A DNA stretch of 64,000 nt from Cercospora beticola (GCF_033473495.1 NC_088935.1:3410001-3474000), one strand, 5' to 3'. Counted from the first letter of the stretch, positions 34,382 to 44,674 are shown. Notes: generated from the sequence alone by a model not told the origin. Numbers and translations are program-made.

Positions 34382-34786
34382 TCATTGGTGCCCTCTTTTG
34401 CGTAGCAGAGGTCTTGCATTACAGAGTCGTTTGGATAGCGGAATGCATTGAAGCGCCGACATGGCCAGATTTGAAATGCACTTGTTCGAACGCAGCGTAG
34501 TTTACAGTTAGAGCGATAGATTCTGCTCACGGACCGCTACGATATACTTCAATGATTCATGTGAGCATGAATGTCTTGCTTGTCAATGGCTTCTCGAACT
34601 ACGTGCATTTTACTACTTGGTCATTTCGTAGTCAACTGAAAGTAGTCAACTGAGATGTAGCCAACTGAGTTGTATTCAACTGATAAACAGTCCTCATGAG
34701 CATCCTATTTAGAGAGATGTGTACTTTATCTTGCTATTTGCACTTTTTGATGCTTCCTGTATAATATTCTCTAGCCCCTAGATGTT
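34382..34786. other. convergent 3' region with a short tandem repeat
   Basis: 405 bp between converging genes, apart from the tandem repeat at 34628-34686. Confidence 0.5.
34628..34686. repeat. four tandem copies of a 14-15-bp unit
   Basis: Units start at 34628, 34642, 34657 and 34672 and follow GTAGTCAACTGA plus 2-3 bp: GTAGTCAACTGAAA, GTAGTCAACTGAGAT, GTAGCCAACTGAGTT, GTATTCAACTGATAA. Confidence 0.75.
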
Positions 34787-35710
34787 CTACACCGCCATCC
34801 CAACACTCTGATTCTGCATCGCAGCATTCAAATTCTCCATCCTCTGCTGCATCAATGCTTCCTCCATCTGCGTACCCAAACTGACATGAGATCCACGTGC
34901 TCCAGGACTGTAAAGTGGGCTATGGGTACCGGAGTGACTAATCGATCGATCATAGGTAGGGCGGCTCGTAGGTGGAGTGCCAGTCGAGAGCGTCGAAATT
35001 CCGCTGGTTCCAGACCAAGCACGTTGGAGCTTTGGTCTTGCCCACTCGGACCAAGACTTCTTGTTCACTTCGACAGCCCCTTCGATGGTAGTTTCGGCTT
35101 TATAGTCGAGACCTTTATCACCTTTCTTCCAGTCGACTGGGCAGCCCTCGCCGAATTCGTCTTTGAAGACTAAAGCATCGAGTATACGTTGGGCTTCATC
35201 TACACTTCTGCCGACATCGGTGTCGTTGATTGTGATGTTGCGAATGCGGCCTTTGGGGTCGATGATGAACAAGGCTCGCTGGGCGATGCCTTCTTCTTCG
35301 ATGAGGACTTGATAGTCTCTGCTTAGTTTGTGATTGCAGTCGGAGATGAGTGGAACGTGGACACCTCCGAGTCCGCCTTCCATTTCGGAAGTAGAGTTCC
35401 ATGCTTTGAGGCAGTGCTCGTTGTCGGTGCTAGCAAAGATGACGGCACAGGAACGAGCATAGAGGAATTCTTCAAGGCGTGAGCTGAAGGCTCGGATTTC
35501 TGTCGGGCATATGAATGACCAGGCTTTTGGGAAGAAGACCTAGCGAATATATATGAGTACTCGGCAAAAGGAGAGAGTCGTTTCAAATCGTACCAGAATG
35601 ACCCAGTGGTTTGCCGCGGTGTAGCCTTCCAAGGAGACATTCTTCAATTTGCCGTCGACGACAGCTGTGCAGTTGAATGCAGGCGCGGGCTTTCCAACTT
35701 GGACGGCCAT
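34787..35710 (-). CDS. 2-Cys type peroxiredoxin with long C-terminal extension
   Basis: Two exons, 35594-35710 and 34787-35539; 289 aa. The AhpC/TSA core runs to about residue 190: peroxidatic Cys50 in SFICPTEIRAF, FASTDNEHCLKAW, then VPLISDCNHKLSRDYQVL, FIIDPKGRIRNITIND and resolving Cys172 in GEGCPVDWKKGDKG. These enzymes reduce peroxides with thioredoxin. The usual protein stops near residue 190-200; here about 100 more residues follow, rich in Ser/Thr/Gly (GTSGISTLSTGTPP, SHSGTHSPLYSPG), with a final helix-like segment (EEALMQQRMENLNAAMQN). The extension is in the same exon with no stop, so it is part of the protein. Confidence 0.92.
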
Positions 35711-37350
35711 AATTGTGAGCGACCAAATGAGAGATGTATGAAAGATCGTACTCGAAGTCCCGTGTCTGCGATACCTGCGATTGTGAACAGGGTCAAAACA
35801 TCAGACTCCTACTTGTACCTACCTGGACCAAAAGTCTGGCCATAGGTGTGTGAATCGCCACTACATGTTGTTTTCCGCAAGCGTCAAGACGCACGTGGAG
35901 AGCTCTCGATTCGTTTTTGTGAATGCGATCATGACGGATTGGGTGAGAATGGATCGGCGGCAGATGGACAATGCTGTCTTTGTTCCAGGCGGTACAAGTG
36001 TGTGGGGAATGCTCCGAGAACAAAGAAATTCAAGCGCACTTCGAAGCGCAGAGGCAACCACACATAGCGGGATATCCCTGGGCGACCGGAAAAGCGTAGA
36101 AGTTGCGGTTATGTGGTCATTTGAAGCGATTGGGTGAGGTTGGAGGTTCTGAGAGATGGCCAGCTTGCAGTCCATAGACCCAGGCCGGCAGTGGTGAAGC
36201 AGCTATGTCTCTTTCACTGAAGGATGGCCTTACGTTGCGCGGCCCTGCATCTTGCCAAAGTACGCGCCGAGAACAGTTGTGACCACCCTACTGCCGAAAG
36301 CGAAACAGCAGCTAGGACTTCGTATTTACACCCTCAAGACCACGTGCTGCTGAAAAAGTCGGCTATTCCAGTGCTCCTCATATCCCTGCTTGGAGCAGCA
36401 TTTCTAGGTCGCTCTGTCTGTTGAAGGAAGGTAGTCGGAAATTCGAACCTGCCACGAGATGCGAGTCTGCTGCGTCTTGTCGTCTCATACCGGGTCGCGA
36501 GACGGAAGGCCGGGAACACCCTCACTTGCTTCTCATCGCGAGTTTCACCTCTGTCCAGCTCCTTCTATACAAGCAGAACGACTTGGAGATGTTAAAAAAA
36601 AAAGGAACCAGAGAAACAAGGAGTGCATAGGTACTGGAGTGTCTCGGGCAGCACGCTCAAGAGGTTCCTAGTGGTAACAAGGGTATGCGTTGGTCGCTTC
36701 CAAAGGCTCGCCTACAGGTGTGAGCTGCCTCGCTCACTTGAAGGAGCGCATCTTGTTCTTTCGCCTGGCATTGTTATCGATGGCGCCGTATGCGTGATGA
36801 GACTGAATCGCCGTTGATTGGAAGGAGAAGTGACGACGAGCGTTGCCGACGAACAGCAAAGCAAAACACGCGCGCCAAGCTCCAGCCACCTCGTGGCTAA
36901 ATCGACCCCCAGCCACCAGGTCCTAAGCGACACTGGCGATGATGATGGTAGTTATAATCTAAACATCTGCAGCATCTGATCATTCACGTTTCTTGGTTCC
37001 GGTCTCGAACAATTCACCGGCCGCCTCGAAGCTGCTCGACATTTATTTCTGGCGCAACGCTCGCGACCGTTGCGAGACTCGACTCCCAGCCCTCTCGGAT
37101 CGACGAATACTTTAATGTGAGGCTGTGAGCTGTCATCTGCCAACAAATCGATCTCGTCGCAACCTCGTCGCCAGCTTGCCACCACCTTTGACGCAATCCG
37201 AACAGCTTCGCGCCGCACTCTGCCTCTTCGTTACAACGTTGCGCAACTCGACCAGACTGGGTTGACTAGCGGCTCCAGCTCTGAGCCTTCAACGACGATC
37301 GTTTTGGACAAGAACGAAAGCTCCCACAACAAGACGGTGCCGCCGAAAAG
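35711..37350. other. long divergent intergenic region, no gene seen
   Basis: 1.6 kb between the divergent peroxiredoxin (-) and MARVEL-like (+) genes. It holds a family A repeat fragment (36285-36320) and a 12-bp A run at about 36594. Frames here are short, start with non-ATG codons or lack domains. The last 100 bp are the probable leader of the + strand gene. Confidence 0.45.
36285..36320. repeat. dispersed repeat family A, fragment
   Basis: About 36 bp matching 13815-13850 in about 30 positions (CCCTACTGCCG, AAGC-AAACAG, AGGA). Confidence 0.3.
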
Positions 37351-38060
37351 ATGGCCATCTCCGGCTTTCTGTTCCTTTCATGGCGCATCTTCGAAATCAT
37401 CACTCTCGTCCCCATTGTGGGCATGCTAGGCTGGTTCGTACACGGCTTCGTCGACAACAACCAGCTCACGCCGAACTTCATCCTGGTGCTGTTCATAGTA
37501 TCGGTACTGGCACTGGCGTGGGCCTTCTTCACTCTGATCAGCTACTTGCGCGCCAGACACGACGCGTTCTTCGTGGCGCTCGTTGATCTTGCATTTGTGG
37601 GCGCTCTGATCGCTGGTGTGGTGGAGCTTCGAGGCATTCGCAACGCAGACTGTGCCAACTTCACCACCGGAAACCTCTACGTCGACTTGGGTCCATTTGG
37701 ATACTATGGCCGAGACGGAAGCGGTAATGATTTCGGATTCAACGTCAACAAGACATGCGCCATGTTGAAGGCGAGTTGGGCATTGGCCATTATCAACATT
37801 ATCGCGTTCTTCGTCACATTCGTAAGTTGACATCTGATACTCCTTATGGAACTTGACTAATGAATACACAGCTTTTGGCTCTACTGGTACATCACCACCA
37901 CAAGGACGACGATCGAGTCGTGGTGAAGCGCACAACAACACATCACTCTCGTCACGGCCACCGCAGGTCAGGAAGCCGATCTCGCAGCCGGGGAGGATAT
38001 GTGGATGGCAGCCGGCGCAGCACCCATCGTTCATCGAGCCGCCGGCAGTACTATGTTTGA
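37351..38060 (+). CDS. four-helix MARVEL-like membrane protein
   Basis: Two exons, 37351-37821 and 37872-38060; 219 aa. Four hydrophobic segments are evident: FEIITLVPIVGMLGWFVHGF, NFILVLFIVSVLALAWAFF, FFVALVDLAFVGALIAGVV and ALAIINIIAFFVTF-LLALLV. A Cys-containing loop lies before the last (RNADCANFTTGNLY ... NKTCAML). The layout and the conserved loop are those of fungal MARVEL-domain proteins, which sit at the plasma membrane or eisosomes; the precise role is unknown. The cytosolic tail is strongly basic with His and Ser-Arg runs (HHHHKDDD, RSGSRSRSRGG). The intron falls within the last helix. Confidence 0.85.
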
Positions 38061-38563
38061 TTACGGCAACAGGTTTTACAGTAAGACGATTCACGAAAGA
38101 ATGATATCCCCAGTCAGCATTGAAGCATGGCGTTTAAGTACAGAAGTGGCTCGAGTGGGTAATCCCATGATATAACGAAGCAATTGACCGCAAACCAGAC
38201 AAGAGAACTCGACATGTGTCTTTCAATGCTAAAGTCATCCTCTCTTGCCTTTGTACCTCTCCTCGTACCTCCGCTCTGTCTCGACTGACGAGTCAGCTAC
38301 GGGACCCAGTTCGCGAGAGAGATCGCGAAGTGAGCGTATTTCCCATTTTCTATTTTACTGCCCACAAACAAACTGGGCTTCCTGGTATCAGCCCTGGCTA
38401 GCACGTGGGTTCGTCGCTGACGTATGAACAGGGGTTTGGCGGGGTTCAAGCTCGAGTCTGTATTCTAGTCCGAACAAAAAGTTGCTGTGTTCGAATGCGC
38501 GGTGCACAGTCCTTCATCAGACCCCTCCAGTCACTTCGTCGCGTGCATATCGGCTTCCGCAAG
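38061..38563. other. intergenic with repeat family A copy
   Basis: 503 bp between two + strand genes. Repeat family A copy 2 lies at 38272-38362. No gene is seen. Confidence 0.45.
38272..38362. repeat. dispersed repeat family A, copy 2
   Basis: Counterpart of 13933-14025: both contain CGCTC-GTCTCG near the left and TTCGC-AGAGAGATC-C-AAGT-AGCG followed by an ATTTT-CTG block, at matching spacing. Confidence 0.4.
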
Positions 38564-39565
38564 ATGACAAACGTCGCGGATCACTACGATGGTAGGCGCA
38601 AACGGCGAGCTGGCTGTGCAGAACATTGGCAGCGGGCGGGCTGACCATCTCCAGATCCCATCTCCATTGGAGTCATTGGAGGCACCGGCCTGCAGTCGCT
38701 CTCCGGCTTCACTCATGTCGCTTCTTTGAAGGTCGACACGCCCTGGGGCTCTCCCTCATCGCCCGTCTCCGTTCTCCACCACCCTTCGCCGTCGACCGGC
38801 AAGCCGATCCCCGTCGCCTTCATCTCCCGCCATGGCCTGCACCACGAGTTCGCGCCTCACGAGGTCCCCGCCCGCACCAACATCGCCGCCTTGCGCAAAC
38901 TAGGCGTCCGCACCGTCATCGCCTTCTCCGCTGTCGGCAGTCTGCAAGAGGCCATCAAGCCCCGCGACTTTGTCGTTCCCGACCAAATCATCGACCGCAC
39001 CAAGGGCATCCGGCCCTTCACCTTCTTCGAGGGCGGCATGGTCGGACATGTAGGCTTTGCCGATCCTTTCGACGGCAAGATCGCCGACATTGTGCGTCGT
39101 TGCGGACACAGCTTGGAAGGCGATGGCGTGATACTGCACGACCGGGGCACGCTCATCTGCATGGAAGGACCGCAGTTCTCCACGCGTGCTGAGAGCAACA
39201 TGTATCGTAGCTTTGGCGGCTCCGTCATCAACATGTCTGCCCTTCCTGAGGCGAAGCTGGCGAAAGAGGCAGAGATTGCATACGCCATGATCTGCATGTC
39301 CACCGACTACGACTGCTGGCACGAGTCTGCTGGCGATGTCACAGTGGAAATGGTCATGGGCAACATGAAGGCCAATTCGGAGAATGCCTACCGCTTCGTG
39401 GGCGCCGTGCTGAACGAGCTGAGCAAAGAGGAGCACGCTGATGTCGTGTCGGCCACACACCTGGCTGGTCAGAGCAAATTCGCAGGCAGTATGACCGCTC
39501 CTGCGGGTCGCTCAGCAAAGGCCAAGGAGAACCTCAAATGGCTGTTCCCGAATTATTTTGACTGA
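38564..39565 (+). CDS. MEU1: S-methyl-5'-thioadenosine phosphorylase (MTAP)
   Basis: Two exons, 38564-38591 and 38655-39565; 312 aa. The N-terminus ISIGVIGGTGLQSLSGF is the phosphate-binding PNP/MTAP start. Then come FISRHGLHHEFAPHEVPARTN, GVRTVIAFSAVGSLQ, CMEGPQFSTRAESNMY, VINMSALPEAKLA and CMSTDYDCW, all hallmarks of MTAP rather than purine nucleoside phosphorylase. The enzyme splits methylthioadenosine with phosphate into adenine and 5-methylthioribose-1-phosphate, feeding the methionine salvage pathway in the cytosol. The 28-nt first exon joins in phase at Asp. Length is normal for the family. Confidence 0.95.
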
Positions 39566-39662
39566 GCGTTCTCCCTCAGGAGTTCAAAAGTCAGGTTCCA
39601 CGTCTCTTCAACGAGCGTAGAGATATAGATAGAGTTCTGATACCCTTTAGCATGGCCCAGAA

Positions 39663-39860
39663 ATCGCCAGCACGCACACTTTTCTCCGATGAGAATGAAG
39701 CTTGTCAGCTCACGAGGTTGACCACCGCCAAAGTCTGCGCCTTCGATGTCGCCGTGAGATATGCCCGGAGGCACCGCTTTCTCTAAACCAGGCGAAAGGT
39801 CTCTGCTGCTTTATGTAGCCCTGCAGCGAAAGTGTCTTGCAGTGTTTCGGAGGAGCGATT
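39663..39860. repeat. dispersed repeat family B, copy 3
   Basis: 198 bp colinear with copy 2 (20719-20920). Its first ~45 bp also match copy 4 near 59530 (ATCGCCAG-ACG-ACA, TTTCTCCGA-GAG, GCTT). It lies in the 350-bp gap between the converging MTAP and UstYa-like genes. Confidence 0.55.
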
Positions 39861-39914
39861 GTAAACCTCAGCTAACAGCGCTCTTCTATTCGCTGACATT
39901 CGAGTGATCGATTC

Positions 39915-41053
39915 TCACAAGGATTCTCGTCGGTGATGATGACCAACTGCGTGCTTCTCCACGAAGTCTGACATGGCGTCCCAGCTTTTACAATTATCCT
40001 AGAAACGACAGATCTCAGGTAAGCATTGGTATCAAACGAATGCCTGCAACGTCGCTGACGACCACAGCACAGCCCATCAATGCGGAGCGATACTCACATG
40101 CTTCACGTCCCAACCATCCACAGCGAACCTTCTCCCATCACTTTCTGTCCTCGGCCATTCCAGTGTCATATCGCCCGCGCACATGACCGCTTGCCGAAGA
40201 TAATCGAAGCAGTGCAGTATATGATCGACTTGCGGTGCCAGCACCACATCATACATCTGCTGCAGATTCGTCTGATTCAGAAACGAATGCATTGTCGACA
40301 TATACGTCCGCATATGCAGAAGGCAATGCAGTTGATGCCACATGCTGATATCGTAGACCTCGCCATAGCGACTACTTTTGCCAGGCGGCAAGTCATAGTC
40401 GCGCGGATTATCGATGACTACGAAGCCGTCACCGGGCTGTCAAATGTCAGATTCGTCTTTTCTTCAATACTAGTACTAACCGTGGAAACCTCTGAATGCA
40501 ACTACCTCTGAGTGCAACCGCAGGTCGCTAAGCCAATCAGCAAAGCTTTCCATGGATTGAGAGAGCCAATCTAGTTAGGCGCTTGCACTCAGAGGTCGTT
40601 GCATTACGAGGTAGCCACGGTTAGTGTTTTTCTCTCCACTTACGGGCATCATCTCAACCCAAGCATCATCAGACTGTGGGGACCAAGTGCCAGAGAACTT
40701 CTCATTCTGACGGAACGTCACGCTCGAGAAAGGTACTTGCAATCTTGTCAACAACTTGTCCTTGTTCTGTACGCACGCCTTTGAAGCCCACACTTACTCT
40801 CTGGAACCGGACCTTTTGATCGCGATGCATGAAGATCATTGGTGTGCCATGGTAATGCCACGGCCACTATGATGCAGCCTAACAGTAGAACAACAATGAT
40901 AAAGGCCCGCCTTAGTGATTGATATTTCGCTTCAAGTTCTCGGATAAGTTTATTATCATTCTTGTCTTCTGCTTCTTCAACCAGCAGATCTTCTCGTTCC
41001 ATCGATCGATCAGTCCATGTCATTGAGGATCGCAGTCTTTTCAAATAGTCCAT
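39915..41053 (-). CDS. UstYa-like (DUF3328) membrane protein
   Basis: Four exons: 40798-41053, 40644-40735, 40098-40436, 39915-39998; 256 aa. A cytosolic N-terminus with a charged helix is followed by one membrane helix (AFIIVVLLLGCIIVAVAL, about residues 58-76). The lumenal part has both diagnostic HxxHC motifs, HQLHC (150-154) and HILHC (188-192, in HILHCFDYLRQ), and the C-terminal HDNCKSWDAM-DFV. UstYa-family proteins act on ribosomal peptides and other metabolites in fungal clusters, generally as oxidative cyclases or related tailoring enzymes. No repeat-bearing precursor peptide or other biosynthetic gene is seen nearby, so this copy looks solitary. Intron 2 is 207 nt and contains an inverted-repeat element. 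Exon 2's acceptor was chosen by frame. Confidence 0.87.
40475..40625. mobile_element. MITE-like inverted-repeat element inside an intron
   Basis: 151 bp bounded by ACTAACCGTGG and its complement CCACGGTTAGT. The terminal inverted repeats are about 46 bp with about 40 matching positions. Each arm also has an internal direct repeat (ACCTCTGARTGCAAC twice). The short centre (about 40525-40575) has no coding frame. It sits wholly within intron 2 of the UstYa-like gene, which is about four times the usual intron length. No clear target-site duplication longer than 2 bp is visible. Confidence 0.7.
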
Positions 41054-41715
41054 GTTGCCAGTAAAGCGAAATGGAATTGTCAAAACCTCAAAATCGAAGA
41101 GACTATCACAAAGAAAGGTGTTAAAAAGAAGAAAATGGTAGTAACAAAAAAAGCCACAGCCGACGCTGTGTCAACCAAGCCGCAGCGCCGAACGACGGGG
41201 CAAGCTACAGAGACAAAGCGTGATAGATGTGAGAACGAATGAGAAAACGCAAGGCGGAGCAAGTCGTGCTACCAATGCTATATATTCCGCATCGATTTGG
41301 AACAAGGGAAATTCGGGACATCCCAATCCGTCAACGAGTACATGAAGTCCTTGTAGCTTCTTCGAACTCCTAAGATGAAGCATACGATAGATCTGAAACG
41401 AACAAGAAGACGAATGAAAACTCGGTTCACGATCATCATTATGATTGATTGAATCTGATTGATCAACTAATATGCAACAGGTACAGCACAGCTTATGTGC
41501 ATAGATAGGTAAGTCTCCACAAAATCTCGAACTTCGCTTGCACGGCTTTGCGACGAGTTCTCCGACCCAAAGAAAGTGCGGATTGCGTGAGCGCCAATCA
41601 ATTGCAGATTCAAACATATCACAAATCCCAAGCTGTCGGTACCTGGGGACGTGACATCTTACAGATCTGGCAACGCGACCGGCCTTGATCGCAGCTGACT
41701 GCGTCCAAGCCTGCA
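41054..41715. other. intergenic, no gene accepted
   Basis: About 660 bp between the GH64 stop and the UstYa-like start, same strand. A 181-codon minus-strand frame opens with the ATG overlapping the GH64 stop but shows no domain. Confidence 0.4.
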
Positions 41716-43211
41716 TCAGGCGTGCGCATTGTTGCCTCCAGCTGTAACGATGAGTCTAGATGGAGAGAAGCTGAAGATGGCGCCTTCTTGGGGTTTTCCT
41801 GTTGGAAAGTTAGTGTTTGGTTATGCCTGGAATCGTTCTGTACACACCTCCGTCTGGAGTCACATCATCGTATGGAAAAGCGTAACCAATGCCATCGACA
41901 TTTGCAGCATGAACGAGGCGAGCGTAGTGCTAAGATCTTATGTCAGCCAGCCATGTCTAAGATGATCGATCGGGTTGGGAATCATTGTCTTACATTCGTG
42001 GGTGAGTTCTGGTAGTACTGGGAAGGATTTGTACCATTCGGGGTCTGATTGCTGAGCAGCAAGGTGCTTCGATTGAAGGCTGCAGCGAGACGAGGTATGA
42101 TCGCATTCGTCTTTGCGTTGCCGCCGGTCGCAAAAGGTCCTGTACTGTTCCCGAAAATGTCTTTTGCATTGGGTCTGGGAAATCTGCTGCCGTCACCACA
42201 GTCTAGGACGCCGTCATTTCCGACCCGCCCGCGGACTTCACCCCATTGAGCCTGAGTGTCTATGATGAGGTCCTCGTTTCTGTATTTGGAGTATACCTGG
42301 TTGACATAGTCTGTCCAATATGTCGCGAACCAGTCTGGGTTATTCGTGATGCCTGAATTGGGGCTGAGGGCACGCAGATCTCGGCCGTTACTTTGCACGA
42401 TCAATGAACTCCAGCGGCGGCCATCCCTCGCTGTCTGGTCACGCAGACCTTGGGACACGGTGGCAAGGCCATTAGCCCTCATTCCGCTGACATGCTGAGT
42501 ACCTCCAGAGGTGTCCTGCAGGGTGAGTGCAATGGGGATGTTGCTGACAAAGTCAACATAAGAAATGTTGACAAAGACCTGCGCCGAGTTGAATGTGAAC
42601 TCGCAGAAGCCAAAGTTTTTGCTGTAGTTGGGATCAGATGGGTTGAAGACTGAAGGCTCAACGAGGCCGGGGCCAGGATTGAGCAAAAATGTCAACTGCG
42701 AGCCTTGCGAGAACCAGATTCGTCCACCAGCGATGCGAGGAATGGTCGCATTCACTCTGTTGCCTGGAGCTCCGAGGGGTATGGAGATGTTGACTGGTAT
42801 CGGCTGTCCTGTAGAAGATGGACTGGAAGGATAGTAAGGTGTCCTGGCGTCCGACTGAAGCAAAAACAAGGCCCCATTGTTGTCGATAGCTTGACCCGTG
42901 ATATACGCGTACATATCAGCATTGTTGGACTGGTTCTCAAGGACGATCTGCAGGGTCCCGCTGGTGGTCGCAGCCTGCACATTTTGCACAGCACGATTCT
43001 GCGTCTTGAGCGGCGCTTGGTCTCGGTTCACAATGTCTTTCTGCTGGGCTTGACTAGGTCGCCACAGTGAGACCAATTGTTCCGGTTCCTTTATGATTGT
43101 TGAAGGGGCGGGATCGCCGGCTGGTCGACTAGAATCATCCTCTGGCTTCTTGCGATGTGCTCTATGGACCAAGCTCTTGATCCTATCTTTGAATGACCCG
43201 AGGAGACCCAT
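41716..43211 (-). CDS. glycoside hydrolase family 64 (beta-1,3-glucanase) protein
   Basis: Three exons: 41994-43211, 41848-41929, 41716-41798; 460 aa. The thaumatin-like GH64 fold is recognisable from LQIVLENQSNNADMYAYITG, IPRIAGGRIWFSQGSQL, FGFCEFTFNSAQVFVNISYV and the C-terminal HYARLVHAANVDGIGYAFPY-DDVTPDGG, which spans exons 2 and 3. GH64 enzymes release laminaripentaose from beta-1,3-glucan. No signal peptide is seen: the first 30 residues are basic (KDRIKSLVHRAHRKK), so it may act inside the cell or leave by another route, or a leader exon is missing. Both splice junctions restore family residues. Confidence 0.87.
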
Positions 43212-43986
43212 GCTTGGAAGAATAGGTGCGATGGATTAGAAATGTGCTTAGCAGGGCGGCGATGGCGAAATATGGGATGGCACGGCTCGCTGCATAGAAG
43301 CGGAAGTGGTGCCTTTAACTTCGACGTACTTGCCGTAGCGTCGTCGAAGACACCTGCTCCGATTCTCCTCCACCGAGCTTCCGACACAAGAGATCATTCT
43401 GCGTGCTCGTCCGTGACGGCCAGACGTGCCAGCGCGCGTCGATACACTGGGTCGATGTGGGAGCGTGCGCATAGCTGAATCCTTCCTGTTTGGCGATGTG
43501 GCGGACTGCTGCACCCGTTAGCAAATCTTGCCCGACACCCATACCGCCTAGGACGGGCTTTGGCTGAGGAAAAGAGAAGGAGGAGCTGGCAATGCACGTC
43601 ACCTGCAACGCGCAGCTGGTCTGAAGCTCAGCAAGTAGCTCGAACTTAAGCATACCAGTGGAGTGGAGGCGCGCCGCTCAAAGTTCCAGAAACAGAGAAC
43701 GATCCGTAGCTGAGCGGTGATTGGCAAGAGCATAGTAATGGTAATAGCAATGGACAAAGTCTTTGTACTGGCACGAGGCTGCTGTCAGCTCTCGCTTGAG
43801 CATAGATGATCGGCTGACAACCACGAGCTCGAGTTTTGTCGATCCTTCGAGATGGCCGGCGTTGCTGGACGGTCGACCTTCGCGTGCCATGATGGCTGGG
43901 ATAGGGAATAGGTGCGCTGCGTCTCAGCGCATCTAACCACTTCGCGTGCTCTACATCCGCAAACTGTACAGTGGAGTGAAACCGTC
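43212..43986. other. intergenic with one doubtful small frame
   Basis: 775 bp between MIC19 and GH64, both minus. A 112-codon minus-strand frame with ATG (43315-43653, beginning MLKFELLAELQ and containing GGMGVGQDLLTGAA) has no known domain. Confidence 0.35.
43315..43653 (-). CDS. possible small hypothetical protein
   Basis: A 112-residue frame with its own ATG. The first half looks protein-like (MLKFELLAELQTSCALQVTC, then GGMGVGQDLLTGAAVRH), while the second half is compositionally like noncoding sequence. No domain, no splice support. Weak. Confidence 0.2.
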   Translation of the reverse strand: MLKFELLAELQTSCALQVTCIASSSFSFPQPKPVLGGMGVGQDLLTGAAVRHIAKQEGFSYAHAPTSTQCIDARWHVWPSRTSTQNDLLCRKLGGGESEQVSSTTLRQVRRS

Positions 43987-44674
43987 TCATCTTCCAGCCT
44001 TGTGAATGAAGGCCTGTTCCAGCTTCCCAACCTCACGTCTGAAGGCCTCCACTTCTTGCCAGCAGTCCAGCGGCCTGCGATCGTTGTGCCGCAGACATTG
44101 TACCAAGCCCTCCTTTGCCTTCTCTACCTCTGCCGGCACCTTCTCCACCTTCTTGCGCTGCTCGAGTTTCTGGCGCAGATCCATGATTTCCTTGCTGACA
44201 CTGTCGTGCGAGCGGTTCGAGGGCTCCGAGGCGGGCTGAGCGTCTTTGGGCGTCCAGTCGTGGTAGAACGGGGAGCTGAGGTGTGCGAATAGGCCGCTTG
44301 GTTTGCTGGACGAGTCTTCGGTAGAGTCTTGTGCGGGCTGTTCGGTGGTGATTGAAGTTGCGAGCTCGTCGAGTTTCTGAGCCTGCGAATCGCGGATTTT
44401 CTGGAGATCTGCGTTGACGCGCGACTGAGCGACCAGTTCACGCTGCTGCGCACGGGTTGAGTCGGACTGGGTTGACAGAGATGGTTAGAAGAATGGTAGC
44501 AATGGTATAGGTTCACGGCATACCTCCGGGCTGTCCTGCAGAGCGTTAATCACGGACTGGCTGAGCCTCACGGGCGCGTCGCTGCAGGCCAATTAGCGTC
44601 TGCATGCTCGCAGATTCCAGGAATGACACATACGCATTGAACGTGGGCGCGGAAGATGAGCCAGCGTTTCCCAT
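43987..44674 (-). CDS. MIC19: MICOS subunit MIC19 (CHCH-type)
   Basis: Three exons: 44634-44674, 44524-44581, 43987-44466; 192 aa. The N-terminus MGNAGSSS carries a likely myristoylation glycine as in Mic19/CHCHD3. APVRLSQSVINALQDSPE-SDSTRAQQRELVAQSR is the conserved N-terminal stretch. A central coiled coil (MDLRQKLEQRKKVEKVPAEV) leads to the CHCH-like end CLRHNDRRPLDCWQEVEAF, with two cysteines of a reduced CX(n)C motif. Mic19 joins Mic60 to the rest of the MICOS complex at mitochondrial crista junctions. The gene is divergent from an acetyltransferase, 195 bp between ATGs. Confidence 0.92.

Noticed and set aside
36440..36510. T-loop-like box (GGTTCGAAT on minus, near 36441) suggesting a tRNA
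   Set aside because: No acceptor, D-arm or anticodon stem can be paired around it; only the B-box-like motif is present.
41171..41716. 181-codon minus-strand frame after the GH64 gene
   Set aside because: Its ATG overlaps the GH64 stop by chance; no domain, mixed composition and intron-like AT-rich patches.
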